Assembly: GCF_017353175.1 (NCBI RefSeq)
Contig: NZ_JAFMYW010000008.1
Coordinates: 248,001 to 312,000, forward strand
DNA length: 64,000 nt
Source: Fibrella forsythiae
Lineage (GTDB): Bacteria; Bacteroidota; Bacteroidia; Cytophagales; Spirosomataceae
Direction: 5' to 3'
Both the position numbers and the translations under genes were made by a program. Position 1 is the first letter of the stretch, and each line of letters starts with the position of its first letter. Below are positions 53,305-62,334 of this stretch, one piece after another. The notes beneath the pieces were generated by a model. That model made no database searches, was not told the origin of the DNA, and saw only the letters and a program-made list of their open reading frames with translations.

Positions 53305-53995
53305 CTACAGACGCTCAGTTTTCATCAGTTGCTGTAGCGTTTCCAGATTCAATTGCTGGTCAAATATGGCTTTTACGGGAATACGAAATCCCACTACAGT
53401 CAGGGCGTCAAGTGTGTCGTCAACAAATAGGACCGCCGCCGAAGCAAAGGCCATCGTGGCCTCATCTAGCTGATATTGCTCCAGCGATTTGCGTACCGGG
53501 TCAATAATCCAGTATTCGCGAACGCCGTGCGCGGCATAATCCTCAAATTTTATCCCCCTATCCCGGCCGGTCGTGCTCCTCGACAGAATTTCAACGATTA
53601 AGTCGGGCGCCGGATGCACCGTCGTTTCGTCATCGGACGTACTGGCTACTTCTTTGTTCCAAAAGCAGATATCTGGCCGCATCGGCGGCCCGATCATAAT
53701 CGTTCCGTGTCAGGCTGACCAGTGCTTTCTCTGAGTCAACAGCGCCAAGATCGTTAAGCTGCACATACACGCGCAGTAGCATCAGTAAATTTTGTGTAGC
53801 GTCTAAATGTCGACGGCGCACGGGTGAGTGCATAATCACTTTGCCGTTGATAAACTCGGCTTTCACATCATCCGTCAGCCATTCGCGGAACGCACGACGC
53901 CGTTGTGTTTCATCATCCAGAATAGCCTGAACGCGCTCAATAACGAGCCGGGCACCAGGTGCTTCAAGCAAACGAGCAACGCGAGTGGTTAGCAT
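53305..53995 (-). pseudogene. Uma2-family (DUF820) nuclease gene split by a frameshift
   Basis: The frame from ATG 53995 encodes the N-terminal half (WLTDDVKAEFINGKVIMHSPV ... KALVSLTRNDYD) and runs out of homology near 53685. A second frame ending at 53305 continues it (RPDICFWNKEVAS ... PDLIVEILSRST ... KFEDYAAHGVREYWIIDP). Together they give a full Uma2 PD-(D/E)xK-like protein with Glu, PD, EIL and Lys positions kept. The junction lies in GATCGGGCCGCCGATGCGGCC, a near-direct repeat that suggests slippage or a short duplication. Either a recent inactivation or a sequencing error. Confidence 0.8.
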
Positions 53996-54115
53996 GGCAC
54001 TAATTTAACAGTTAAACGGAACAAGAAAGCGGGCACGGTCGAATGAGGCGTTTCCGCTCGACCTGTGCCCGCTTTGACTAGCCATCGACCAATCTAATCA
54101 GTGAAGCATTGTGCA

Positions 54116-54230
54116 GTGGGCTGCATTCCTGTCATCCCGACGGAAGGAGGGATCTTGAGTTTTATTTAACCTTTTTGTCAGGAAACGTCAAGATCCCTCC
54201 TTCCGTCGGGATGACAGGAGTGCAGCCCAC
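54116..54230. repeat. 43-bp inverted repeat, GTCATCCCGA type
   Basis: The left arm 54116-54158 and right arm 54188-54230 are complementary except for two adjacent bases. The inner part contains TGTCATCCCGACGGAAGGAGG and GGGATCTTGA, related to 43630-43722; the outer part is GTGGGCTGCA/TGCAGCCCAC. It lies between the tldE stop and the Uma2 start. The rest of 53996-54274 shows nothing else. Confidence 0.9.
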
Positions 54231-54274
54231 CAACGTCTAAAAATTCACCTTGAAGCGTGTTAGGCAGCACATCT

Positions 54275-55612
54275 CTACACCGCGTCTGACAAGCTGCTGA
54301 ACGTGAACTCGCGGATTTTCATGGGCGGAACCAGGTAGTTCGCATCGGATTCGGTGCTGACCACGCGCTCGGGTTTGCCCAGTGTTTCGAGGTTGTTGAG
54401 CATGATCACCGGGCTTTCGTTGAAGCGGAAGTTCTTCACGGCATGCTTGATCTTGCCGTTTTCGATATAGAACGTCCCGTCGCGGGTCAGGCCGGTCAGC
54501 AGTAGGGTTTGTGGGTCTACGGTGCGGATGTACCATAGCTTGGTCACCAGAATACCGCGTTGGGTGCTCTTGATCATGTCTTCGAGCGAGGCTGTTCCAC
54601 CCGCCATGATCACGTTATTGGGGAATGGAACGGGCTTCACCCCTTTTTTCTGTGCCCAATAGCGCGAGTAAGCCATGTTTTTCACTACGCCTTTCTCAAT
54701 CCAGCTCATCTTCTGCTGCGCCTGTCCATCGCCTGCCCAGGGTGAAGCGGGCAGTTCGGCGTTGGTCGGATCGGAGTAGATCGTTACGCGGGGGTCAACG
54801 ATTTTTTCGCCAAGCTTGGTCTTGCCACCGGGCTTACTCAGGAAACTCCGCCCTTCATCGGCCGAGCGGGCATCCATGGCAAAGAAGATGTTTTCGAGGA
54901 GTACGGTGGCCGCCGTTGGCTCCAGAATGACGGTGTACTTACCGGGTTCCAGCGCTTTAGCATCGGCCGAAGCAGTCGCTTTCTGCATGGCGATGCGCGT
55001 AGCGGCGGCCGTATCGAGCTTGCTCACGTCGCTGAAGCCTTTGATAACGTACCCAGACCCTTTGCCATCGTCGGTCCGTACCGTCAACGAGAAGTTGACA
55101 TTGGTATCGGGGTAGTAGGCGAACAGGCCTTTCGAGTTCATCATGGCCGAATAGCCGTGGTAATCCTCCATAAAACCGGCGGCAGTCAGTTTGGCGGCGC
55201 GGGTCAGTTCCAGGCTTTTGGCAACGGCCTCGGCGCGGGCATAGGGCGATAGGTTGGCCGTGCTGGCAAAATAGCCGCTGCTTTTCAGGTACGTTTGTGG
55301 CCCCAACACACCCACGTATTCCGGGTTTTCGGGTGCCAGTTTCGCCAACTCTTCAGCCCGGCGTACTACTTTTTCGAGCGAGGCGTCGTCGAACTCGTCA
55401 ATTGTGGCTGTCCCAACTTTTTTACCGAATGCCGATTGTACCACCAGGTTCTGGTTCGTTTTGGCACCGCTCGTAGATACTTCGTTGCGAGCGTAACGGA
55501 TATTTCCCCGCTTTTCGCCCGACAGGTTCACTTCGCACTCGTCGGCCTTCGAGTAGCTCAGCACTTTAGTGAGCAGGGCCTTAGCCTCCGCTTCAGATAA
55601 GATAATTGCCAT
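54275..55612 (-). CDS. TldE/PmbA-family metalloprotease subunit, pair 1
   Basis: A 445-residue TldE (PmbA)-like protein. The N-terminal domain (ILSYSKADECEVNLS-like, KRGNIRYARNEVSTSG, VGTATIDEFDDASLEKVVRRAEELAKLAPENPEY) and C-terminal beta domain (ITRDGTFYIENGKIKHAVKNFRF, NESPVIMLNNLE) are typical. It lacks the HExxxH motif, as expected for the non-catalytic partner in the TldD/TldE protease, which unwinds and cuts peptides such as antitoxins or modified peptides. There is no signal peptide. Upstream is its tldD partner. Confidence 0.9.
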   Translation of the reverse strand: MAIILSEAEAKALLTKVLSYSKADECEVNLSGEKRGNIRYARNEVSTSGAKTNQNLVVQSAFGKKVGTATIDEFDDASLEKVVRRAEELAKLAPENPEYVGVLGPQTYLKSSGYFASTANLSPYARAEAVAKSLELTRAAKLTAAGFMEDYHGYSAMMNSKGLFAYYPDTNVNFSLTVRTDDGKGSGYVIKGFSDVSKLDTAAATRIAMQKATASADAKALEPGKYTVILEPTAATVLLENIFFAMDARSADEGRSFLSKPGGKTKLGEKIVDPRVTIYSDPTNAELPASPWAGDGQAQQKMSWIEKGVVKNMAYSRYWAQKKGVKPVPFPNNVIMAGGTASLEDMIKSTQRGILVTKLWYIRTVDPQTLLLTGLTRDGTFYIENGKIKHAVKNFRFNESPVIMLNNLETLGKPERVVSTESDANYLVPPMKIREFTFSSLSDAV

Positions 55613-55620
55613 ATTAGGGA

Positions 55621-55656
55621 AGTTTACTGTTTACAGCAAACTGCACACAGTAAACT
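55621..55656. repeat. Short GTTTAC-family inverted repeat
   Basis: AGTTTACTGT and ACAGTAAACT around TTACAGCAAACTGCAC. It lies in the 49-bp gap of the first tldD-tldE pair and looks like a shrunken member of the larger palindromes between the other tld genes; the TTGCTTCGC core is absent. Confidence 0.75.
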
Positions 55657-55661
55657 GATTT

Positions 55662-57302
55662 TTAGATTTTTCTAGCTGTATTGATCACATTGACACCGTT
55701 GAAACGCGTCGTAGACGAACCGTGCGATACGGCGCTGCTTTGGCTGGGCTGTCCTTTGCCATCGAAGAAAGAGCCGCCGAGGCGGTAATCCCGATCGTCG
55801 CAGATAGCAGAGCATGAGTTCCAGAACTCCTGCGTGTTCGACTGGTAGGCAACGTCTTTCAGCATGCCGGCAATCTGACCGTCTTTGATCTCGTAATACA
55901 GCTGCCCACCGAACTGGAAGTTATACCGCTGCTGATCGATCGAGAACGACCCATCTCCTACAATGTAAATGCCTTTCTTGACGTCTTTAATCATATCCTG
56001 CACTGACAGCGGCGTTTGACCGGCCGCCAGCGATACATTCGCCATGCGCTGGAACTGCACCGTGCCCCACGAGTCGGCGTAGCAACAGCCCTGCGATTCT
56101 TTTTCGCCAATGATTCCCACCTGATCGCGGATAGCCTGGTAATTAACCAGAATACCATCTTTTACCAGATCCCAGCGTTTTGTCTTCACCCCTTCGTCAT
56201 CGTAGCCAACCGCCCCCAGCGAACCAACCTGTGTTTTATCGGCGAAGAAGTTGACTAGTTTGCTGCCGTACTGGAAATTTTTCGATTGCCACTTATCGAG
56301 CGTGGCGAAGGACGTACCGGCGAAGTTGGCTTCATAACCCAACACGCGGTCGAGCTCCAGCGGGTGCCCCACCGATTCGTGGATGGTCAACCAGAGGTGG
56401 CTGGGGTCAAGCACCAGGTCATATTTACCAGCCTCGACCGATTTGGCCGACAGCTTTTGTTTTGCCTGCTGCGCCGCTGCCGTCACGTCCTCGAGCATGT
56501 CGTAGCCCTTGTTATACCGCGTGGTGATGCCGGTCACTTTGTCGGCCGGATTTACCTGCAAGTATTCATAGCCCATGCCGACCGGGGCGCTCAGAGCATT
56601 CCGCGTCTCGAACTTACCCGATTTAGGGTCGATGCAGGTCACGTTAAAAATCGGCCAGATACGGTGAATATCCTGATCGGCATATGTACCGTCTGACGAG
56701 GCAAAGTACTTCTGCTCGTTGACCATAAACAACACCGAGTTCACGTAGTTGGCACCGTTTTTCATGGCCGCCGCGTTTACGCCAAGCAGCAAATCTACCT
56801 TTTCCTGAATGGGCACCTCGAACGCGTTTTTCTTGATCGGTGCTTTCCATTCCACCTCGCCGTAGCCTTTTTGTGGGGCCAGCTCGACGGGCTTTTTCAT
56901 CAGGCGCGAGTTGGCTTTGGCAATAGCCACGGCCTCTTCGGCGGCACGCGCTACGTCGGCTTCGTTCTTGGCATCGACCAGGGCCGAAAAGCCCCAGCAG
57001 CCGTTGGCAATCACCCGTACACCCACCCCGTAGCTTTCGGTGTTGACGATGTTCTGCACTTTGTCTTCGCGCGTGATCACAAACTGGCGCAGGTAACGGC
57101 CAATGCGTACGTCGGTGTAGGTGGCTCCTTTTGCTTTCGCAGCAGTAAGCGCTGCGTCGGCCAGCCGTTTTTTTACGGCCACGTCGAGGCCACTCTCAAG
57201 CAGCACACTCGGATCGACAGATCGACCGAATGAGGATACGTTAGGTAACAGAATGCCAGCAGCACTCAGGCCCAGCATTTGATTAAAATGTCGGCGGTTC
57301 AT
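55662..57302 (-). CDS. Tat-targeted TldD metalloprotease subunit, pair 1
   Basis: A 546-residue TldD-family zinc peptidase. The metal motif HESVGHPLELDRVLG (HExxxH, about residue 308) and the later SQGCCYADSWGTVQFQRM and DGSFSIDQQRYNFQFGGQ segments are conserved. Residues 1-30 contain NRRHFNQMLGLSAAG followed by a hydrophobic stretch: a twin-arginine signal that cytoplasmic TldD lacks. It is about 80 residues longer than E. coli TldD, partly because of this extension. It is followed by its TldE partner after 49 bp. The export of a TldD/TldE protease would be unusual. Confidence 0.92.
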   Translation of the reverse strand: MNRRHFNQMLGLSAAGILLPNVSSFGRSVDPSVLLESGLDVAVKKRLADAALTAAKAKGATYTDVRIGRYLRQFVITREDKVQNIVNTESYGVGVRVIANGCWGFSALVDAKNEADVARAAEEAVAIAKANSRLMKKPVELAPQKGYGEVEWKAPIKKNAFEVPIQEKVDLLLGVNAAAMKNGANYVNSVLFMVNEQKYFASSDGTYADQDIHRIWPIFNVTCIDPKSGKFETRNALSAPVGMGYEYLQVNPADKVTGITTRYNKGYDMLEDVTAAAQQAKQKLSAKSVEAGKYDLVLDPSHLWLTIHESVGHPLELDRVLGYEANFAGTSFATLDKWQSKNFQYGSKLVNFFADKTQVGSLGAVGYDDEGVKTKRWDLVKDGILVNYQAIRDQVGIIGEKESQGCCYADSWGTVQFQRMANVSLAAGQTPLSVQDMIKDVKKGIYIVGDGSFSIDQQRYNFQFGGQLYYEIKDGQIAGMLKDVAYQSNTQEFWNSCSAICDDRDYRLGGSFFDGKGQPSQSSAVSHGSSTTRFNGVNVINTARKI

Positions 57303-57591
57303 TGAGGTTTTTGGTTGAAAAATGAAGGCTGGGTACGTTGGTACTTGCGTAGTCTTCCCCCGGCTAAAGATGACGATAACGGTACTGATGTTGCACGGTT
57401 GATTAAGCCGATCAGGTCCATTGAAGCCAGCTTACAAACTTTACGCATTTCGGCTAAAAGACCGCCGGAATTTACACAAACGGCGGTTAGGGTACTGGTC
57501 ATTGGATGGTTATCGAATAGTGCTTTGTTGTTCACGAGGCATAACTACCCAATGATTCCGTTATCGCTTGCTTGTGGTCATTGATAACGAA

Positions 57592-57729
57592 GTAGTCAAC
57601 CAATTGCTGACGCCCAGCCCTTCGACAGGCTCAGGGTGACACTCCCACCCAAGTTCGTCATGAACATGCTTGTGTGAGTTGTCACCCTGAGCCTGTCGAA
57701 GGGCTGGGCGTCAGCAATTGGTTGGCTAC
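57592..57729. repeat. 50-bp inverted repeat containing the CCCTTCGACAGGCTCAGGGTGACA element
   Basis: The arms 57592-57641 and 57680-57729 match with one mismatch. The inner part is CCCTTCGACAGGCTCAGGG, a sequence met as a dispersed repeat in many unrelated bacterial genomes; the outer GTAGYCAACCAATTGCTGACG is local. It lies in the 445-bp gap between tld pairs 1 and 2, which otherwise (57303-57591) shows no convincing gene. Confidence 0.92.
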
Positions 57730-57747
57730 TTGTCAAGCCTACCTGGA

Positions 57748-59100
57748 CTATACTGCGTCTGAGAGACTGGTAAAGGTGAAGTCACGGATTTTCATCGGCG
57801 GAATCAGGTTGCCGCCGGCCCGAACAGGCTTGCCCAGGGCTTCGACGTTGTTAAGCATGATGACCGGACTTTCGTTGAAGCGGAAGTTCTTCACCGGGAA
57901 TTTTATCTGCCCGTTCTCGATATAAAACGTCCCGTCTCGGGTCAGGCCGGTATAGAGCTGGGTTTGTGGGTCAACGGCACGAATGTACCAGAACCGCGTA
58001 ACCAGAATACCCTTATCGGTGCTTTTGATCATCTCGGCCAGCGACTGATTGCCACCCAGCATGATGAATCCACCCGGTCCCGGAATAGGCTGCACACCTT
58101 TCTTTTCGGCCCAGAAGCGCGAATAAGCCAGGTTTTTCACGATGCCATTCTCGACCCAGGTACGTTTCTCCTGCGGTAGGCCATCATTGCCACCGCCGCC
58201 GAAACGGCCACCGCCCCCGCCGCCACCAAAGGGTGATTGTGGCAACTCGAGGTTCATCGGATCAGAGATGATGGTAACGCGCTCATCGAACAGTTTTTCA
58301 CCCAGTCGGGTGCCGCCACCTTTCTTACTCATAAACGAGCGCCCTTCGTCGGCTGAGCGGGCGTCGACGCTCCGCATCATGTTTTGCAGCAGTTCAACCG
58401 AGGCCGTTGGCTCCAGAATAACCGTGTACTTACCCGGCTCTAGTGCCCGTGCGTTTACCGATGCCATGGCTTTCTGCATGGCAATTTCGGTTGAGGCACG
58501 GGTGCTGAGTTTACTAACGTCATTTACGTCGGGATTGGCGTAGCCAGAACCGGTACCATCGGCCGTGCGCACGGTAATCGAAAAGTCTACGCTGGTCGAT
58601 TTGTTATAACCGAACAGGCCTTTGCTATTGCCAATGGCTGTGAAACCGGTGGTGTCTTCCATGTACCCGGCCGCCGTCAGGTTTTTCTTACGGCAGGGGT
58701 CAATGCTATCGAAGGCAGCCTGCGCCCGAAATTCCGGGTTGATGTTGGCCGTGCTCTGAGCAAACGTGCTCGTGTCCAGGTACTTTTGCGGTCCCAGCAT
58801 CGGCATATACTCCGGGTTTTCGGGTGCCAGCCGGGCAATTTCCTCGGCCCGACGAACCGTCTTTTCCAGCGAAGCATCGTCGAACTCGTTGATGGTGGCC
58901 GTACCCGACTTTTTACCAAATACCGACGTTACCGAAAGACCCAGGCTGTCAGATTCACCACTGGTCGACACCGAGTTACGGGCGTACCGAATATTGCCCC
59001 GGCGTCCGCCCGACAGGCCCACACTCATCTCATCGGCCTTGGAATAGGCAAGTACCTTATCGATGATTTTTTTAGCTTCTTCTTTTGATAGGATGGCCAT
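57748..59100 (-). CDS. TldE/PmbA-family metalloprotease subunit, pair 2
   Basis: A 450-residue paralogue of the TldE at 54275. The same blocks occur: KADEMSVGLSGGRRGNIRYARN, TATINEFDDASLEKTVRRAEE and TRDGTFYIENGQIKFPVKNFRF. At about residues 305-320 it has a Gly-rich insert (GGGGGGGRFGGGGNDG) absent from the other two copies. No signal peptide and no HExxxH. It is closer to the copy at 60989 than to the one at 54275, so pair 1 diverged first. Confidence 0.9.
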   Translation of the reverse strand: MAILSKEEAKKIIDKVLAYSKADEMSVGLSGGRRGNIRYARNSVSTSGESDSLGLSVTSVFGKKSGTATINEFDDASLEKTVRRAEEIARLAPENPEYMPMLGPQKYLDTSTFAQSTANINPEFRAQAAFDSIDPCRKKNLTAAGYMEDTTGFTAIGNSKGLFGYNKSTSVDFSITVRTADGTGSGYANPDVNDVSKLSTRASTEIAMQKAMASVNARALEPGKYTVILEPTASVELLQNMMRSVDARSADEGRSFMSKKGGGTRLGEKLFDERVTIISDPMNLELPQSPFGGGGGGGRFGGGGNDGLPQEKRTWVENGIVKNLAYSRFWAEKKGVQPIPGPGGFIMLGGNQSLAEMIKSTDKGILVTRFWYIRAVDPQTQLYTGLTRDGTFYIENGQIKFPVKNFRFNESPVIMLNNVEALGKPVRAGGNLIPPMKIRDFTFTSLSDAV

Positions 59101-59116
59101 AAACAGTTTACTGTTT

Positions 59117-59220
59117 ATAGTTTACAGTTTACAGTTTGCCGTTTACTGTTGCTTCGCTATGGCACGACACGTACCTAGAGCAGCGCAACAGTAAACGGCA
59201 AACTGTAAACTGTAAACTGT
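59117..59220. repeat. GTTTAC-family inverted repeat with TTGCTTCGC core, tldD-tldE pair 2
   Basis: The left arm 59117-59158 (AGTTTACAGTTTACAG ... TGTTGCTTCGCT) and right arm 59179-59220 (AGCAGCGCAACAG ... CTGTAAACTGT) are almost perfect complements around about 20 bases. It fills the 122-bp gap. Confidence 0.9.
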
Positions 59221-59222
59221 TT

Positions 59223-60863
59223 TTAGATTTTCCGAGCTGTATTGATCACGTTGACACCGCTGAAACGGGCTGTAGCGCTACCGTGCGACACGGCGCTGCT
59301 TTGGCTTGGTTGCCCTTTGCCATCGTTGAAGGCACCGCCCAGCCGGTAGTCGCTTTCGTCGCAGACTGCTACGCAGGAGTTCCAGAATTCGCGGGTGTTG
59401 GCCTGATAAGACACGTCTTTCAGCATACCGGCAATCTGACCGTCTTTGATCTCGTAGAATAACTGACCGCCAAACTGGAAGTTGTACCGCTGCTGATCGA
59501 TCGAGAACGAGCCGTCGCCGATGATGTAGATGCCTTTCTTCACATCTTTAATCATCTGCTCGACAGAAAGCGGTGTTTTGCCCGGAGCCAGCGACACGTT
59601 GGCCATCCGTTGGAACTGTACCGAACTCCAGTTGTCGGCGTAGCAGCAACCCTGCGATTCTTTTTCGCCAATGATGTGCACCTGATCGCGAATGGCCTGG
59701 TAATTGACCAGTACACCATCTTTCACCAGATCCCATTTCTTGGTTTTTACGCCTTCATCGTCCCAGCCCACGGCCCCCAGCGAATTGGGCTGCACCTTAT
59801 CGGCAAAGAAGTTGACCTGCTTGCTGCCGTACTGGAAATTCTTCGACTGCCATTTATCGAGCGTGGCGAAGGACGTACCTGCGTAGTTGGCTTCGTAGCC
59901 CAACACGCGGTCGAGTTCCAGCGGGTGCCCCACCGACTCGTGGATCGTCAGCCAGGTGTGCGATGGGTCGAGAACGAGGTCATATTTACCGGCCTCTACT
60001 GATTTAGCCGTTAGCTTTTCCTTCGCCTGTTTCGCCGCCAGCGTGATATCCTCCAGCATATCGTAACCCGTATTATAGCGTGTGGTTATACCGGTTACTT
60101 TGTCAGCCGGATTCACCTGCAAGTACTCGTAACCCATGCCCATTGGGGCGCTTAGCGAATTACGCGTCGAGAATTTACCACTTTGCGGGTCAACGGCGGT
60201 TACCGTAAAGCTGGGCCCTATGCGGTGAATATCCTGATCGGCGTAGGTGCCATCGGTCGAGGCGAAGTACTTCTGCTCATTAACCAGGAACATCACGTTG
60301 TTCACGAAGTTGGCGCCATTTTTCATGGCGGCGGCATTACAGGCCAGCAGCAATTCGACTTTTTCTTTCACGGGCACCTCAAAACCGTTTTGCTTGATGG
60401 GCGCTTTCCAGCTTACCTCGCCAAACCCTTTTTGCGGAGCCAGTTGTACGGGTTCGGTCAGCAGCCGGGCGTTGGCTTTGGCAATGGACACGGCCGTTTC
60501 AGCCGCTTTGGCCACCACTGATTCGTTGCGGGCGTCGCCTACCGATGCAAAACCCCAGCAGCCGTTGACAATGACACGAACTCCTACCCCGAACGATTCT
60601 GTATTGATAATGCCCTGCACTTTATTCTCGCGGGTCAGCACCGACTGATTGAGGTAGCGGCCAATCCGAACGTCGGCGTAAGTGGCACCTTTCGCTTTGG
60701 CCGCGTTGAGTGCCGCGTCGGCCAACCGTTTTTTCACGGCAATATCGAGGCCAGGTTCCAGCAGGGCTTCGGCTGATACCGAACGGGCAAAAGCTGGCAT
60801 CGTGGGTGCCAACATGCCTACGGCACCCAGGCCCAGCATTTGGTTAAAATCGCGTCTATTCAT
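59223..60863 (-). CDS. Tat-targeted TldD metalloprotease subunit, pair 2
   Basis: A 546-residue paralogue of the TldD at 55662 with the same HESVGHPLELDRVLG motif and the same blocks throughout. The N-terminus MNRRDFNQMLGLGAVGMLAP followed by TMPAFARS is a classical twin-arginine signal with an Ala-x-Ala-like cleavage region. Cofactor-site and core sequences are intact, so the enzyme is probably active. It pairs with the TldE immediately downstream. Likely role: peptide processing or degradation; the exported location is inferred from the signal only. Confidence 0.92.
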   Translation of the reverse strand: MNRRDFNQMLGLGAVGMLAPTMPAFARSVSAEALLEPGLDIAVKKRLADAALNAAKAKGATYADVRIGRYLNQSVLTRENKVQGIINTESFGVGVRVIVNGCWGFASVGDARNESVVAKAAETAVSIAKANARLLTEPVQLAPQKGFGEVSWKAPIKQNGFEVPVKEKVELLLACNAAAMKNGANFVNNVMFLVNEQKYFASTDGTYADQDIHRIGPSFTVTAVDPQSGKFSTRNSLSAPMGMGYEYLQVNPADKVTGITTRYNTGYDMLEDITLAAKQAKEKLTAKSVEAGKYDLVLDPSHTWLTIHESVGHPLELDRVLGYEANYAGTSFATLDKWQSKNFQYGSKQVNFFADKVQPNSLGAVGWDDEGVKTKKWDLVKDGVLVNYQAIRDQVHIIGEKESQGCCYADNWSSVQFQRMANVSLAPGKTPLSVEQMIKDVKKGIYIIGDGSFSIDQQRYNFQFGGQLFYEIKDGQIAGMLKDVSYQANTREFWNSCVAVCDESDYRLGGAFNDGKGQPSQSSAVSHGSATARFSGVNVINTARKI

Positions 60864-60889
60864 GGAAGAAGGAATTTTTTAGTTTTCAG

Positions 60890-60982
60890 TTTACTGTTTG
60901 CTGTCTTCTGTTGCGCTGCTTAGTAGCAAATCGTTGCGTTATAGCAGAGCAACTGAAAACTGTAAACGGCAAACAGTAAACA
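60890..60982. repeat. GTTTAC-family inverted repeat between tld pairs 2 and 3
   Basis: The left arm (about 60890-60920, GTTTACTGTTTGCTGTCTTCTGTTGCGCTGCT) and right arm (about 60943-60982, AGCAGAGCAACTGAAAACTG ... CAGTAAAC) pair imperfectly. It contains the variant core GTTGCGCTGC. It fills the 125-bp gap. Confidence 0.85.
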
Positions 60983-60988
60983 CCTTTT

Positions 60989-62320
60989 TTACACTGCGTC
61001 TGAAAGAGAAGTGAAGGTGAAGTCGCGGATCTTCATGGGGGGAACCAGGTTACCACCCATCCGAACCGGTTTGCCAAGGGCTTCGAGGTTATTGAGCATA
61101 ATGATCGGACTTTCGTTGAAGCGGAAGTTCTTCACCGGGAATTTGATCTGCCCGTTCTCAATATAAAACGTCCCGTCGCGGGTCAGGCCGGTATAGAGAA
61201 GCGTCTGCGGATCGACCGGACGGATGTACCAGAACCGCGTAACCAGAATGCCTTTTTCCGTGCTTCTGATCATGTCGGCCAGCGACTGCGTACCACCTTC
61301 CATGATGAAGTTGCCACCGCCCGGCGTAGCGTGAACGCCCTTCTTTTCGGCCCAATAGCGCGAATACGGCATATTTTTTACCACGCCTTTCTCAATCCAG
61401 GTCACTTTTTCCTGCGGCCGACCGTCGCCACTGAACGCCCCGTTGGGTACGTCCAGATTCGTGGGATCAGAATAGATCGTTACGCGTTCGTCGAACAGTT
61501 TTTCGCCCAGTCGGGTGCCGCCGCCTTTCTTGCTCAAGAACGAACGTCCTTCGTCGGCCGAGCGGGCGTCCATCGACCGCACCATCGCGTTCAGCAGCGA
61601 CGCATCGACGTTGGCCACCAGCGCCGCCGGTTCCAGAATAACCGTGTACTTCCCTGGCTCCAGGGCCCGGGCATTGGTCGAGGCCATGGCTTTCTGCATG
61701 GCGATTTCAGTGGCCTCGCGGGTGTTGAGCTTGCTCACGTCGGTTACGTCGCGGGTCGCGTACCCAGAGCCCGTACCATCAGCTGTACGCACGGTGACCG
61801 AGAATTCGACTGATGTTTCGCGGTTATAGGCCGACAATCCTTTGGTGTTGCCAATGGCGTTGAACCGGGTCGAATCTTCCATATACCCGGCCGCCGTCAG
61901 GTTTTTCTTCCGGCAGGGATCCACGCTGTCAAACGTCGCTTTGGCCCGGTAGTCGGGGTCCATGTTGGCCGTGCTTTTGGCGTACGGATCCGTTTTCAGG
62001 TACGTCTGCGGCCCCAGTAAAGGCATGTATTCGGGGTTTTCGGGTGCCAACCGGGCAACTTCCTCAGCCCGACGCACCGTCTTTTCCAGCGAGGCATCAT
62101 CCAGTTCGTTGATGGTAGCCGTACCCGTTTTTTTGCCGAAAGACGCCGTTACGCCCAGCGATATATTCTCCGACTCACCGCTGGTCGACACCGCATTGCG
62201 GGCGTAGCGAATATTACCCCGGCGTCCACCCGACAAGCTCACGCTGAGGTCGTCGGCCTTGGAAAACGAGAGTACTTTATCAATAATTCGTTTTGCTTCT
62301 GCTTCTGTTAGAATAGCCAT
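60989..62320 (-). CDS. TldE/PmbA-family metalloprotease subunit, pair 3
   Basis: A 443-residue TldE-like protein, close to the copy at 57748 but without its Gly-rich insert. Conserved blocks: KADDLSVSLSGGRRGNIRYARN, TATINELDDASLEKTVRRAEE, SADEGRSFLSKKGGGTRLGEK and TRDGTFYIENGQIKFPVKNFRF. Neither a signal peptide nor a metal motif is present. It follows its TldD partner across a perfect palindrome. Confidence 0.9.
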   Translation of the reverse strand: MAILTEAEAKRIIDKVLSFSKADDLSVSLSGGRRGNIRYARNAVSTSGESENISLGVTASFGKKTGTATINELDDASLEKTVRRAEEVARLAPENPEYMPLLGPQTYLKTDPYAKSTANMDPDYRAKATFDSVDPCRKKNLTAAGYMEDSTRFNAIGNTKGLSAYNRETSVEFSVTVRTADGTGSGYATRDVTDVSKLNTREATEIAMQKAMASTNARALEPGKYTVILEPAALVANVDASLLNAMVRSMDARSADEGRSFLSKKGGGTRLGEKLFDERVTIYSDPTNLDVPNGAFSGDGRPQEKVTWIEKGVVKNMPYSRYWAEKKGVHATPGGGNFIMEGGTQSLADMIRSTEKGILVTRFWYIRPVDPQTLLYTGLTRDGTFYIENGQIKFPVKNFRFNESPIIMLNNLEALGKPVRMGGNLVPPMKIRDFTFTSLSDAV

Positions 62321-62334
62321 AACATTTCTGTTGG

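Noticed and set aside
57315-57584. 89-residue plus-strand open frame in the tld gap
   Set aside because: No recognisable domain, no promoter, and composition typical of noncoding sequence.
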